64,000 nucleotides of DNA. Source: Maribacter_C sp947494565 (GTDB lineage: Bacteria; Bacteroidota; Bacteroidia; Flavobacteriales; Flavobacteriaceae). Location of the stretch: contig NZ_JBLFEP010000004.1 in NCBI RefSeq assembly GCF_047345415.1, forward strand, positions 1 to 64,000, in the 5' to 3' direction. Both the position numbers and the translations under genes were made by a program. Positions 25,659 to 35,129 of this stretch are shown one piece after another (the first letter of the stretch is position 1; each line of letters begins with the position of its first letter). A model generated the notes under the pieces. The model was not told the origin of the DNA and searched no databases. It saw only the letters and a program-made list of their open reading frames with translations.

Positions 25659-26543
25659 ATGAAGGAACTAAAAAAAGAAGACATCAAACAAGAGGTATTT
25701 GACCTCTATGACGATTATGCGCACGATCGAGTGAGCAGACGCTTGTTTTTGGATAAACTATCGACCTATGCTGTTGGAGGGGTTACCGTAGCCTCCCTAT
25801 TGGGGTTTATCTCCCCTGACTATGTCAAGAAGATACAGATCAAACAAGATGATCAACGGTTACGGTCTAATTTTATCACCTATGATTCCCCAAAAGGGGG
25901 AGGTGAAATCAAGGGACTTCTTTCAAAGCCTGCAGATACCAAAGAAAAACTTCCCGGGATTCTCGTGGTTCATGAAAACCGAGGTTTAAATCCGCATATT
26001 GAGGACGTGGGCCGTCGCGCGGCTCTGGCCGGTTTTATTTCATTGGCTCCGGACGCACTAACCCCTTTGGGAGGCTATCCTGGTACCGATGATGAAGGTC
26101 GCGAATTACAACGAAAGCGAGATCGAAATGAAATGTTGGCCGATTTTATCGCGGCATTCGAGTACTTGAAAGACCATCCGGAATGCACGGGCAAAGTCGG
26201 CGTGGTCGGGTTTTGTTTCGGAGGGTGGATTTCAAACATGATGGCGGTCAACGTACCCGATCTCGAGGCGGCTGTACCGTTTTATGGCGGGCAACCCAAA
26301 GAAGGAATCGAGCAGATCAATGCACCTTTACTGCTTCATTTCGGGGAATTGGATAAACGTGTCAACGAAGGATGGCCCGCCTATGAGGCGGCGCTAAAGA
26401 AACACGGCAAAGAATATGAGGCCCATATGTACGAAGGCGCCAACCATGGGTTTCATAACGATACGACTCCGAGGTACGATCGTGAGGATGCGGAATTGGC
26501 TTGGAAACGTACCATAGATTTCTTCTCTGACAAACTTACTTGA
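25659..26543 (+). CDS. dienelactone hydrolase family protein, exported
   Basis: I chose the ATG at 25659 (MKELKKEDIKQEVFDLYDDY) because this start is typical of the family; in-frame ATGs at 25632 and 25641 exist. The 294-residue protein has a RRLFLDKL segment and hydrophobic stretch at about 26-50 (Tat-like export or anchor), then VVHENRG, the cysteine nucleophile in GFCFGG, and ANHGFHND. Members hydrolyse lactones or esters; here it may act on sugar lactones produced by the neighbouring dehydrogenases (inference). Confidence 0.88.
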   Translation: MKELKKEDIKQEVFDLYDDYAHDRVSRRLFLDKLSTYAVGGVTVASLLGFISPDYVKKIQIKQDDQRLRSNFITYDSPKGGGEIKGLLSKPADTKEKLPGILVVHENRGLNPHIEDVGRRAALAGFISLAPDALTPLGGYPGTDDEGRELQRKRDRNEMLADFIAAFEYLKDHPECTGKVGVVGFCFGGWISNMMAVNVPDLEAAVPFYGGQPKEGIEQINAPLLLHFGELDKRVNEGWPAYEAALKKHGKEYEAHMYEGANHGFHNDTTPRYDREDAELAWKRTIDFFSDKLT

Positions 26544-26619
26544 ATAAGCACCTGTAGCACCGATTTTAAGTTTCGATTAACATGCCTAAAGACAGCAATG
26601 TGGTACCTTTAAAATAAAA

Positions 26620-26847
26620 ATGCAAAACTCCGCTATGTTTTGGGTGGCGCTCACCACCCTTATTTTGGTTTCGGTGACGGTAATGGTCTCGATGAATCTT
26701 CCGTTCAACTTGATTTTCTTTGGCTCGGTCATCGGTCAAGTGTTCGTTGTGATAATGGTCTACAATGTATTGACCGACAACTACAAAACGGCAAAGACCT
26801 TTGAAGATTTTTACGAAGACAATCCTATAGGAAACCGCACTAACTAG
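26620..26847 (+). CDS. small two-helix membrane protein
   Basis: The 75-residue product has two hydrophobic helices (about 7-25 and 28-50) and an acidic tail (FEDFYEDNPIG). A possible -7 element TACCTTTA lies 12-20 bases upstream of the ATG. Its end overlaps the convergent universal stress gene by 8 bases. I do not recognise a family; the position at the edge of the respiration island is the only functional hint. Confidence 0.65.
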   Translation: MQNSAMFWVALTTLILVSVTVMVSMNLPFNLIFFGSVIGQVFVVIMVYNVLTDNYKTAKTFEDFYEDNPIGNRTN

Positions 26848-27742
26848 AAACGGTCTCTAGGCTCTTATCTTGGGTCATAGAAGAGGCATTCATACCCAAT
26901 TCGGGAATGACCAAAAGTGGTATTTGCGTATGAAAGGCCACTTTCTTCACAATCGGTTCTCGGGTGACCCGTTCCATATAGCTGTGTTGATAGTTCAACA
27001 TCGCCAGCAGATGGATATCGAGTTCTTTTGTAAAGGCCTCCAGGGTTTTTGAGATCGAATTCAGTTCCGTTACGGTATGCACGTAATGCTCACGCTCCCC
27101 TAGGTACTTCCGCAACATATTCAAATTGAATTGTTGTAGTTCGGTCAGGGCCTTGAGTTCATATTGCACATGTACGATTCGGATGACCGCATTGAAGGTT
27201 TTGGCCATTTCAAGCATAGGCCGCAATTCCGATTGGGTATAAAATCGGTTGAAATCGGTTGCGAAGGCGATTTCATCAGGAGTCTTAAAGTCTAAATTTT
27301 GGGGTACTGCCAACACCGGACAGTTTTCGACCGATTTAATGATGCGTACGGTATTGCTACCCATAAATACCTCTTCAAGACCTGAAGCCCCCTTTGTGCC
27401 CGTAACGATCAAATCGATCTTGCGGTCTTTGACAATATCCTTGATTTCGTCGACCAACATACAGAATGATGAGATAGTCTTGAAACCGTGATTTGGAACT
27501 GCACAGGTTGTTTTAATGCGCTTCAATACTTTTTCAAGTCCATTTTGAGAGCATTGGTGTGCCCCATTTTCCATCGCACCCCCATTGATTGACGCTGCCA
27601 TGAATCGACTACTGGCAATGGCCGGCGTATAGGTATTCAACAAATGAAAAACACATTCCTCATTTTGAAAAAGGGCGATGGCATAGCACGTAGCGTTCCA
27701 AGCATTCTCCGAAAAATCAGTGGGAATCAAAATGTTTTTCAT
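26840..27742 (-). CDS. universal stress protein, tandem domains, FNR-box controlled
   Basis: The 300-residue cytoplasmic protein has two Usp folds: the first (ILIPTDFSENAWNATCYAI, then VTGTKGASGLEEVFMGSNT) keeps the ATP-binding G-x2-G-x9-G(S/T) pattern, while the second (from about 150) is degenerate. Usp proteins help survival under energy or oxygen limitation. An FNR-type box lies 57 bases upstream with a properly spaced -7 element, so it is predicted to be induced at low oxygen. Confidence 0.9.
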   Translation of the reverse strand: MKNILIPTDFSENAWNATCYAIALFQNEECVFHLLNTYTPAIASSRFMAASINGGAMENGAHQCSQNGLEKVLKRIKTTCAVPNHGFKTISSFCMLVDEIKDIVKDRKIDLIVTGTKGASGLEEVFMGSNTVRIIKSVENCPVLAVPQNLDFKTPDEIAFATDFNRFYTQSELRPMLEMAKTFNAVIRIVHVQYELKALTELQQFNLNMLRKYLGEREHYVHTVTELNSISKTLEAFTKELDIHLLAMLNYQHSYMERVTREPIVKKVAFHTQIPLLVIPELGMNASSMTQDKSLETVSS

Positions 27743-27767
27743 AGGTATCCGTCTAAAACTTACAGGG

Positions 27768-27810
27768 TAAAATTAGCGGATGTCGTATGCCGAAACTATG
27801 ACATAAGTCA
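27768..27810 (-). promoter_or_regulatory. FNR-type box 1 and -7 element (usp gene)
   Basis: On the minus strand TGACTTATGTCA (27810-27799) is followed after exactly 23 bases by the -7 element TAATTTTA (27775-27768). The start codon is at 27742. Four further promoters in this region have the same spacing. Confidence 0.8.
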
Positions 27811-27906
27811 GGTTTTAAATGGAATTAGGTATGAACCTTGGTTAAGGTAATTCATTGATACTTCCGTCGTGTTTTATGAAGCCTTCTCTCGGTCTATAGC
27901 CCGCTT

Positions 27907-28611
27907 TTAGAAACCGTCGACCATATCTTGTAGTGCCTTGGTATTGGCAATACCGATTTTTTTACCCGAAGTCTTCAAAAATCCTTTTTTCTTGAATTCC
28001 GAAATGATACGAATACAAGATTCCGTAGCAGTACCCACAACATTGGAAATATCTTCTCTGGAAAGGGTCAGCATTAGATAACCCTCAGTATCTTCCCCAA
28101 AATTGTTTCTTAAATACAAAAAGGCTTCTGCTATACGTTGCTTTACGTTCTTTTGACTCATATTCACGATAACGTCATCCGCCTCCTTTAGATCGTGTGC
28201 CATATGACGCAGCACCTCCAGCGTAAAGTTCGGATTGGTATGTAGCGTACTGATAATATCATCTTTCGGAATAAAGCAAACCTCCATATCGCTTACGGCT
28301 GTGGCACTCAAATTAGACTGTTCTTCGGCAATAACGGAACGCTGACCGATGACCTCCCCTTTTGCGGCAAGCTTCACAATTTGATCTTTTCCGTTGGCGC
28401 TCAGTTTGGCCAGTTTGGAAATACCATTGCGCACGCAATACACCCCATTGAGTTTTTCGCCTTCCTCAAAAAGTGTTTCGCCTTTTTTGATTTTTTTGGA
28501 AATTTTGGAGTCGGAAACCTTCTTGAGTTCTTCCTTGGTCATCGCCCTTAAAGCGTTGAATTGCCGGACGATACAATTCTCACAACGACTTTGTTCTTCT
28601 TGATGCTCCAT
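27907..28611 (-). CDS. Crp/Fnr-family regulator with N-terminal CxxC
   Basis: The 234-residue protein has an N-terminal CENC (Cys10, Cys13), a cyclic-nucleotide-like effector domain (GETLFEEGEKLNGVYCVRNG), a dimer helix and a winged helix (LSREDISNVVGTATESCIRI). The recognition helix keeps E-x3-R (ESCIR), as in E. coli FNR, which fits binding of TGA/TCA half-sites. It is therefore the best candidate to bind the five FNR boxes. Whether it holds an iron-sulfur cluster is open: further Cys residues occur (about 59 and 112) but not in the E. coli spacing. A shortened palindrome TGACTTAGTCA lies 16 bases before the start. Confidence 0.88.
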   Translation of the reverse strand: MEHQEEQSRCENCIVRQFNALRAMTKEELKKVSDSKISKKIKKGETLFEEGEKLNGVYCVRNGISKLAKLSANGKDQIVKLAAKGEVIGQRSVIAEEQSNLSATAVSDMEVCFIPKDDIISTLHTNPNFTLEVLRHMAHDLKEADDVIVNMSQKNVKQRIAEAFLYLRNNFGEDTEGYLMLTLSREDISNVVGTATESCIRIISEFKKKGFLKTSGKKIGIANTKALQDMVDGF

Positions 28612-28790
28612 GGTGAATATTTTACCTGACTAAGTCAAAAATACAAGATACGAAAAAAACAAAACCTATAATTTTATAGGTTTTGAACTATTACCCAACA
28701 ACCTCCCACGGCATGGGCATGTACAGTATTGGGCGTAATTAAGTTTAACATTTTAATAAACTAGTTGGCGCGCTTATTTCGGGTTTGGGG

Positions 28791-29477
28791 TCAGCACATT
28801 TTTTCAAGTCCTTTTTTGTCGAGCAATCGTATTTTTCCCCGTTCCAAATCAAGTAGTCCTCCCCTCTTGAACCTCGACAAAATGGATATTACATACTCAC
28901 TCGAGGTACCGATCAAATTGGCCATATCCTCACGCTTCAAGAACAGCTTCAAAGTTCCATCCCTTTCCGTGCCGAATTTTTCATCGAGATAGATAAGGAG
29001 TCCGGCAAGGCGTTTGGTGATACTTTGATGGTTATCAAAGAGCCCCTTTCTTTTGGCTTCCTCCTCGGTATCTTCCACAAAGCCCTTGATGACATCCATA
29101 CAGAAATCGGTGTTCTTCATTAAACACCTTAGCACAGGTAATTTATCAACCGAACAGATCGTTGTGTCCGTAATGGCCGTGGCGGTAACCATGGCGCCCT
29201 TTTTGGAAATCAATGACCTACGGCCCATCAACTCTCCCTTACCGAGCAGCTTTGTAATATGCTCCTTACCCTTTTCATCTATTTTAGAAAATTTACAGGC
29301 ACCCTCACGGATACAGAATAGTTTTTGCAATTGCTCTGCCTCCATAAAGAGCACCTCCCCTTTTTGAAGGTGTCGTGGGCTACTTGTTTTCGTCAATTCG
29401 GCCCGTTCGACCTCGGTCATGCTCCTTAAAAAATTAAATTGCTTGGCTATTTGAAAATCACAGGAAGTCATCCGCAT
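28791..29477 (-). CDS. Crp/Fnr-family regulator, second paralogue
   Basis: The 228-residue protein has the same fold: effector domain (GEVLFMEAEQLQKLFCIREG), dimer helix and winged helix (LKREDMANLIGTSSEYVISI). It lacks the N-terminal CxxC, and in the recognition helix the arginine is replaced by serine (EYVIS instead of ESCIR), so its DNA target or affinity probably differs. It is divergent from ccoI, with an FNR box between them 48 bases from its start. It may respond to a different signal or modulate its paralogue. Confidence 0.87.
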   Translation of the reverse strand: MRMTSCDFQIAKQFNFLRSMTEVERAELTKTSSPRHLQKGEVLFMEAEQLQKLFCIREGACKFSKIDEKGKEHITKLLGKGELMGRRSLISKKGAMVTATAITDTTICSVDKLPVLRCLMKNTDFCMDVIKGFVEDTEEEAKRKGLFDNHQSITKRLAGLLIYLDEKFGTERDGTLKLFLKREDMANLIGTSSEYVISILSRFKRGGLLDLERGKIRLLDKKGLEKMC

Positions 29478-29524
29478 CCATTTTAATATGCTTCAAAGGT
29501 AACTACCGAAAAATTTCCAAAACC

Positions 29525-29567
29525 TGACTTATATCATGTTTTAAAGTGGAATACTTCCACACTTTTG
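29525..29567 (+). promoter_or_regulatory. FNR-type box 3 and -7 element (ccoI)
   Basis: TGACTTATATCA (29525-29536), then 23 bases, then CACTTTTG (29560-29567). The ccoI start follows 24 bases later. Bases after the box (TGTTTTA) are shared with boxes 4 and 5. Confidence 0.8.
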
Positions 29568-29590
29568 CATCAGGTATAAGTAAAGTGAAT

Positions 29591-31987
29591 ATGGATAGGC
29601 CAAGCTGCTATCACTGTGGTGACGATTGCACCAAGACGCGCATCGATTTCGATGACCGAGTGTTTTGCTGTAACGGTTGCAAGACAGTATATGAAATCTT
29701 CTCGAACAACGATTTATCGTATTACTATGACCTAGAATCGTCTGCCGGGGCTACACCCAATGCCATCGAAGGAAAGTATGATTTTCTTGACAATGAATCC
29801 ATTGTCGGTAGGCTTACCGAATTCAATGACGGTAACATGGAAATTGTCAATCTCTACATTCCACACATTCATTGTAGTTCATGTATTTGGGTCTTGGAAA
29901 ATTTGAATAAGTTACATCCAGCGATCAAAAGTTCGCAAGTCGATTTTCCAAAAAAATCGGTTCGAATCACCTATAACACCATTGATTTTAGCCTAAAACA
30001 GTTGGTACTTCTTTTGGGGCATATTGGCTATGAGCCCAATATTTCATTGGAAGATTATGACAATAAAAAGAAACCTGTAGACCGAAGCCTACTCTATAAG
30101 TTAGGGGTTGCGGGATTCGCCTTTGGCAATGTCATGTTCCTTTCTTTTCCGGATTATTTTGATTTATCGACCAGTGACGTGTCGGGGGGGGAATTTTGGC
30201 TGAACCGGTACGAACCGATCTTTCGTTGGTTGATGTTCGCCTTTTCCCTACCTGTGGTTTTCTATGCGGGTAGAGACTACTTCATTTCGGCTTATAAGGG
30301 TCTGCGTAGTGGCCTGTTAAATATAGATGTTCCCATAGCCCTCGGTATTCTTGTTCTATTTGTGAGGAGTACCTTGGAAATTATTTTTGATTGGGGACCG
30401 GGTTTTTTCGATTCGCTCACGGGGCTCGTGTTCTTCTTGCTGCTCGGCAAGTTCTTCCAACAGAAAACATACTCCTTTCTTTCTTTCGAACGCGATTACA
30501 AATCCTATTTCCCGATTGCGGTGACGCGAATCAATGCCAAGGGAGCGGAAGAAACCACTCAGGTACACGATATCAAAAAAGGGGATCGTCTACTGATCCG
30601 CAATGAGGAATTGATTCCGGTCGACGGGATTCTCATCAATGGAAAGGCACGAATTGATTACAGTTTTGTAAGCGGTGAATCAGAGCCCGTCCGAAAGGAA
30701 TCGGGCGATAAGATTTTTGCCGGTGGCAAGCAGCTGAATGGTCTAATTGAAATGGAGGCCCTAAAAAAGGTATCGCAAAGCTACTTGACACAACTCTGGA
30801 GTAATTCGGTCTTTCGGAAGGATACATCCAGTACCTTTCAAACACTGACCGACCGTATCGGAAAACGGTTTACCATCGCTGTTTTGTCCATTGCCATAGT
30901 GGCATCAGCGTATTGGCTGTATACCGACCCGAGTCGTGCAATGAACGTCTTTACCGCAGTATTGATTATAGCTTGCCCCTGTGCGATTGCCCTGGCCGCA
31001 CCCTTTACTTTGGGGAATATGTTACGGATTTTCGGTCGTAGGAAATTCTATCTGAAAGACATCCGTACCATTGAACAACTGGCACAAATAGACACTGCGA
31101 TCTTTGATAAGACCGGTACCATAACCACCTCTTTAAAAAGTGTAGCTACCTATGAGGGCATGCCCTTGACCCCCGAGGAGGAATCATTACTTAAAAACAC
31201 AATCCGAGCTTCGAACCATCCGCTCAGCCGCACCCTTTATGACCTACTTAACGAGCAGAATATCATCACTTTAGATGAGTATGAGGAGCATTTGGGCCAA
31301 GGGGTCGAAGGCAGCATGGGAGACGATCATATGAAGGTTGGTTCTGCTGATTTCGTTGGGGAGCAACAAATCGAGGAAAGTACGAACACGGCCGTTCATA
31401 TTAGCAGTAATAATGTGTACAAAGGCAAGTTCATCTTTCACAATGAGTATCGTGAAGGCCTTTCCGAGGTTTTTAAAACCATGTCGGAAACCCTCCAGCT
31501 TGCCATTTTATCGGGCGATAACGATGGTGAAAAAGGGCGTTTGGAAAAATTGGTTCCTAAATTGACTCCCCTCTACTTCCATCAAAAACCCGAAGAAAAG
31601 TTGGAATTTATCAAAGCCTTACAGCAACAAGATAAGAACGTAATGATGGTAGGTGATGGCCTCAATGACGCCGGGGCATTGGCACAAAGTAATGTGGGTA
31701 TTGCCATTTCGGAAAACGTAAACGTGTTCTCCCCTGCCTGTGATGCCATCTTGGATGCCTCCAAATTTCAGCAATTGTATGCATACATCCTTGCGTCAAA
31801 ACAAGCGATGAACATCATAAAACTAAGCTTTGGGCTCTCGTTGGCCTACAACCTGATCGGGCTCTATTTTGCCGTGACCGGTCAATTATCGCCAGTCATC
31901 GCAGCTATTTTGATGCCATTGAGCTCGATAAGTGTAGTGGCTTTCACCACGGTCATGACCAATTTAATGAACCGTAAACTAACCTAA
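29591..31987 (+). CDS. ccoI: CcoI/FixI copper-type P-type ATPase for cbb3 oxidase assembly
   Basis: The start at 29591 (MDRPSCYHCGDDC) is preferred to the ATG at 29546, which would place the -7 element inside the gene. The 798-residue protein has a cysteine-rich N-terminus (CYHCGDDC, CCNGC), an HMA-type CSSC site, the ion-transport motif CPCAIALA, the phosphorylation site DKTGTITT and the hinge GDGLNDA, with about eight membrane helices. CcoI exports copper for the CuB centre of cbb3 oxidase. It starts the ccoI-doxX-like-ccoS-ccoNOQP gene series. Confidence 0.95.
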   Translation: MDRPSCYHCGDDCTKTRIDFDDRVFCCNGCKTVYEIFSNNDLSYYYDLESSAGATPNAIEGKYDFLDNESIVGRLTEFNDGNMEIVNLYIPHIHCSSCIWVLENLNKLHPAIKSSQVDFPKKSVRITYNTIDFSLKQLVLLLGHIGYEPNISLEDYDNKKKPVDRSLLYKLGVAGFAFGNVMFLSFPDYFDLSTSDVSGGEFWLNRYEPIFRWLMFAFSLPVVFYAGRDYFISAYKGLRSGLLNIDVPIALGILVLFVRSTLEIIFDWGPGFFDSLTGLVFFLLLGKFFQQKTYSFLSFERDYKSYFPIAVTRINAKGAEETTQVHDIKKGDRLLIRNEELIPVDGILINGKARIDYSFVSGESEPVRKESGDKIFAGGKQLNGLIEMEALKKVSQSYLTQLWSNSVFRKDTSSTFQTLTDRIGKRFTIAVLSIAIVASAYWLYTDPSRAMNVFTAVLIIACPCAIALAAPFTLGNMLRIFGRRKFYLKDIRTIEQLAQIDTAIFDKTGTITTSLKSVATYEGMPLTPEEESLLKNTIRASNHPLSRTLYDLLNEQNIITLDEYEEHLGQGVEGSMGDDHMKVGSADFVGEQQIEESTNTAVHISSNNVYKGKFIFHNEYREGLSEVFKTMSETLQLAILSGDNDGEKGRLEKLVPKLTPLYFHQKPEEKLEFIKALQQQDKNVMMVGDGLNDAGALAQSNVGIAISENVNVFSPACDAILDASKFQQLYAYILASKQAMNIIKLSFGLSLAYNLIGLYFAVTGQLSPVIAAILMPLSSISVVAFTTVMTNLMNRKLT

Positions 31988-31994
31988 AAACTGT

Positions 31995-32438
31995 ATGCAC
32001 GTGTTGAAAAATATCTGGCAAAATAGTTTCATAAAAATCTGTATCGGTCTGGTATACCTCTGGTTTGGTGGTCTTAAATTCTTTCCCGAGTTGAGTCCGG
32101 CAGAGGGGCTAGCTACCGATACGATTTCCCAATTGACCCTGGGTATACTTCCCGCTAATGTTTCCATCATAATGTTAGCGGCATTGGAAGTGGGCATCGG
32201 AATCTTTTTTTTGCTGAATATCCATCCCAAAAAAGTAGCTTTCGTGACCTTGGGGCATTTGCTCTGCACCTTCACGCCACTCTTTTTTTTTAACGAGATT
32301 TCCTTCAATGGATACCCCATTTTTCTAACCCTTGTGGGGCAGTACATTATCAAAAACCTAATCATCGTCGCGGCCCTTCTCTCGATTATCAAGGAGAAAC
32401 CGCCCGCGCAACAAAAAACGAAAATTATAGAACCTTAA
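31995..32438 (+). CDS. DoxX-like membrane protein
   Basis: The 147-residue product has four hydrophobic helices (about 11-30, 52-72, 79-97 and 110-130), with WFGGLKFFPELSPAEG after the first, a pattern of DoxX/YkgB-type proteins. It begins 7 bases after ccoI, so it is probably co-transcribed and under the same oxygen control. A role in oxidase assembly or quinone redox balance is only inferred from position. Confidence 0.72.
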   Translation: MHVLKNIWQNSFIKICIGLVYLWFGGLKFFPELSPAEGLATDTISQLTLGILPANVSIIMLAALEVGIGIFFLLNIHPKKVAFVTLGHLLCTFTPLFFFNEISFNGYPIFLTLVGQYIIKNLIIVAALLSIIKEKPPAQQKTKIIEP

Positions 32439-32455
32439 AAAATAAAAAACGAAGC

Positions 32456-32498
32456 TGATAAATGTCATGTTTTAGGAAAGGCTATCAGCATAATTTTA
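32456..32498 (+). promoter_or_regulatory. FNR-type box 4 and -7 element (ccoS-ccoNOQP)
   Basis: TGATAAATGTCA (32456-32467), 23 bases, then TAATTTTA (32491-32498), 19 bases before the ccoS start. It drives the structural oxidase operon. Confidence 0.82.
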
Positions 32499-32517
32499 CA
32501 CAAGAATTCAGGTAGGT

Positions 32518-32727
32518 ATGAGTGTTATTTATGTGTTATTGGCCATCAGCATCATCGTTGCGGTCTTCTTTTTCATCGCCTTTATCATTTCGGTAAAGAG
32601 TGGGCAATATGACGACGCGTACACACCATCGGTTCGTATGCTATTCGAAGACGAATTGGTTCACGAAAAAGAGACCCCTGTAAAAAACAAACAGCAAGAT
32701 AAAATCCAACTAAATAAACAACGATAA
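32518..32727 (+). CDS. ccoS: cbb3 oxidase maturation protein CcoS
   Basis: The 69-residue protein has one N-terminal helix (VIYVLLAISIIVAVFFFIAF) followed by SVKSGQYDD, the hallmark segment of CcoS/FixS, which is needed to insert heme and copper into CcoN. It lies 2 bases before ccoNO. Length and motif are typical. Confidence 0.92.
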   Translation: MSVIYVLLAISIIVAVFFFIAFIISVKSGQYDDAYTPSVRMLFEDELVHEKETPVKNKQQDKIQLNKQR

Positions 32728-32729
32728 TT

Positions 32730-34931
32730 ATGGAATTACAGCAGTTCTATTACGACAATAAAATCGTAAAAAACTTTCTCTACGCTACAATGCTCTGGGG
32801 AATCGTAGGTTTTCTGGTAGGTCTCCTTTTGGCCTTCATGTTCATTTTCCCGAACTTGACCGATGGTATTTCGTGGTTGAGTTTTGGGCGTCTTCGTCCG
32901 TTGCACACCAATGCGGTCATCTTTGCCTTTGTTGGAAATGCGATGTTCGCGGGTATCTACTACTCGACCCAACGGCTTCTTAAGGCCCGAATGTTCAACG
33001 ATATGTTGAGCCAAATTAATTTTTGGGGCTGGCAGTTGATTATAGTCGCCGCGGCAGTGACCTTACCATTAGGCTATACTACTTCAAAGGAATATGCTGA
33101 ATTGGAGTGGCCTATTGACATTGCCATTACGTTGATCTGGGTAGTCTTTGCCGTTAACTTCATAGGTACGCTCTTAAAAAGAAGACAGCGCCATCTCTAT
33201 GTCGCCATATGGTTTTATCTGGCTACCATAGTGACGGTTGCCGTATTGCATATTTTCAATAGTCTAGAGCTTCCGGTCAGCGCATTGAAGAGTTATTCAG
33301 TGTATGCCGGTGTGCAAGATGCCTTGGTACAATGGTGGTACGGGCACAATGCGGTTGCTTTCTTCTTAACGACACCGTTTTTGGGGCTGATGTATTACTT
33401 CGTACCCAAAGCGGCCAATAGACCGGTGTATTCCTATCGGCTATCGATAGTGCACTTCTGGTCGTTGATCTTCATATATATCTGGGCCGGACCACACCAT
33501 TTGCTCTATTCATCTTTACCAGATTGGGCGCAAAATCTTGGTGTTGCCTTTTCCGTGATGTTGATCGCCCCGTCTTGGGGAGGTATGATCAACGGGTTAT
33601 TAACACTTCGTGGTGCTTGGGACAAAGTTCGTACGAGTCCTACCCTGAAGTTCATGGTGGTCGCCATTACCGGTTATGGCATGGCCACATTTGAAGGCCC
33701 AATGCTCTCACTAAAAAATGTAAATGCCATCGCGCACTTTAGCGATTGGATCATTGCCCACGTGCATGTTGGTGCCTTGGCTTGGAATGGTTTCATGGCC
33801 TTCGGTATGATCTATTGGATGGTTCCGAAAATGTTCAAGACCAAGTTGGCGTCCACAGGTTTGGCAAACTTCCACTTTTGGATCGGTACGCTAGGGATTA
33901 TCTTATATGCCCTACCAATGTATGTGGCCGGTTTTACGCAAGCATTGATGTGGAAAGACTTTAATCCTGATGGATCTTTGGTCTACGGCAACTTCTTGGA
34001 GACGGTGAATGAAATCATGCCCATGTACTGGATGCGCGCCATTGGCGGTACCATGTACCTCATCGGTGCCTGTGTCATGATATACAATGTGGTAATCACC
34101 ATTAAATCAGGCAGCAAGGTAGAAGATGAACTGGCCGAAGCTGCCCCATTGACAAGAGTGGCCGCTAGAAGGACCGTAGGCGAGACCTTTCACACTTGGT
34201 TGGAGCGTAAGCCGATTCAACTGACACTATTGGCCACCGTCGCTATTTTGATCGGAGGGATCATACAAATCGTTCCCACCCTATTGGTCAAGTCAAATAT
34301 TCCCACAATTACTAGCGTCACCCCATATACCCCTTTAGAATTGGAAGGTAGAGACCTTTACATCCGTGAAGGTTGTGTCGGATGTCACTCGCAAATGGTC
34401 AGGCCGTTTAGAAGTGAGGTAGAACGTTATGGTGAATATGCCAAGGCTGGTGAATTCGTATACGATCACCCGTTCCTCTGGGGTAGTAAACGTACAGGTC
34501 CTGATTTGCTCCGCGTCGGTGGAAAATATTCGGACAACTGGCACCTAAACCACATGTACGATCCACAAAGCACGTCATCTGGTTCGATCATGCCCGCCTA
34601 TCAGTGGCTCGTACGAAACAAACATGACCGTAGTAAAACACAGACCAAAATGGAAGCTATGGTCTCATTAGGTGTTCCTTACACCGCTGAGGAAATTGCC
34701 AATGCACCTGCCCATATGACCGCGCAAGCCACACAAATAGAAAAGAATTTGTACGCTGATCCCGATTTTGCAAAATCGTATGAGGCCGATAAAAAGTATG
34801 CCTCCGAGAATGGTCAAGATTTCATAGAAATGAAAGACCGCGAAATCGTTGCTATGATCGCCTATTTGCAAAGGCTCGGAACGGATATCAAGATCAAGGA
34901 AACAGATGAATTACTATCAGAAAACAAATAA
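32730..34931 (+). CDS. ccoNO: cbb3 cytochrome c oxidase, fused subunits I and II (CcoN-CcoO)
   Basis: The 733-residue protein joins CcoN (about 1-465, some 12 membrane helices) to CcoO (about 500-733). Ligand histidines are seen in RPLHTNAV, WWYGHNAVAF, GPHHLLYS and IIAHVHVGAL. The CcoO part has one membrane helix and a heme c site CVGCHSQMVRPF near residue 548. This fusion is usual in Bacteroidota. The enzyme reduces oxygen at very low concentrations and pumps protons; it acts with CcoQ and CcoP encoded next. Confidence 0.96.
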   Translation: MELQQFYYDNKIVKNFLYATMLWGIVGFLVGLLLAFMFIFPNLTDGISWLSFGRLRPLHTNAVIFAFVGNAMFAGIYYSTQRLLKARMFNDMLSQINFWGWQLIIVAAAVTLPLGYTTSKEYAELEWPIDIAITLIWVVFAVNFIGTLLKRRQRHLYVAIWFYLATIVTVAVLHIFNSLELPVSALKSYSVYAGVQDALVQWWYGHNAVAFFLTTPFLGLMYYFVPKAANRPVYSYRLSIVHFWSLIFIYIWAGPHHLLYSSLPDWAQNLGVAFSVMLIAPSWGGMINGLLTLRGAWDKVRTSPTLKFMVVAITGYGMATFEGPMLSLKNVNAIAHFSDWIIAHVHVGALAWNGFMAFGMIYWMVPKMFKTKLASTGLANFHFWIGTLGIILYALPMYVAGFTQALMWKDFNPDGSLVYGNFLETVNEIMPMYWMRAIGGTMYLIGACVMIYNVVITIKSGSKVEDELAEAAPLTRVAARRTVGETFHTWLERKPIQLTLLATVAILIGGIIQIVPTLLVKSNIPTITSVTPYTPLELEGRDLYIREGCVGCHSQMVRPFRSEVERYGEYAKAGEFVYDHPFLWGSKRTGPDLLRVGGKYSDNWHLNHMYDPQSTSSGSIMPAYQWLVRNKHDRSKTQTKMEAMVSLGVPYTAEEIANAPAHMTAQATQIEKNLYADPDFAKSYEADKKYASENGQDFIEMKDREIVAMIAYLQRLGTDIKIKETDELLSENK

Positions 34932-34934
34932 GCC

Positions 34935-35129
34935 ATGTTAAAATTCGTAAAAGGTTATATGGAAAGTATAGAGGGCGTGGCCACCTATCCGATGATATCA
35001 TTGATCATATTCTTCGCATTCTTCATGATTTTAGGCTGGTGGGTGTTCACCGCATCAAAGTCCTATATCGAAGAAGTCAGTGAATTACCCCTAGATAAAG
35101 ACAACCAACAAAACAACTTAGAGATATGA
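34935..35129 (+). CDS. ccoQ: cbb3 oxidase small subunit, CcoQ-like
   Basis: The 64-residue protein has a single helix (ISLIIFFAFFMILGWWVF) and an acidic, polar tail, as expected for CcoQ, which stabilises the complex. It sits between ccoNO and ccoP and overlaps the ccoP start by 4 bases. Identification rests on size and position. Confidence 0.82.
   Translation: MLKFVKGYMESIEGVATYPMISLIIFFAFFMILGWWVFTASKSYIEEVSELPLDKDNQQNNLEI

Noticed and set aside
28627..28637. A sixth FNR promoter
   Set aside because: The palindrome has an 11-base instead of 12-base span and no -7 element 23 bases downstream; kept only as a possible repression site.
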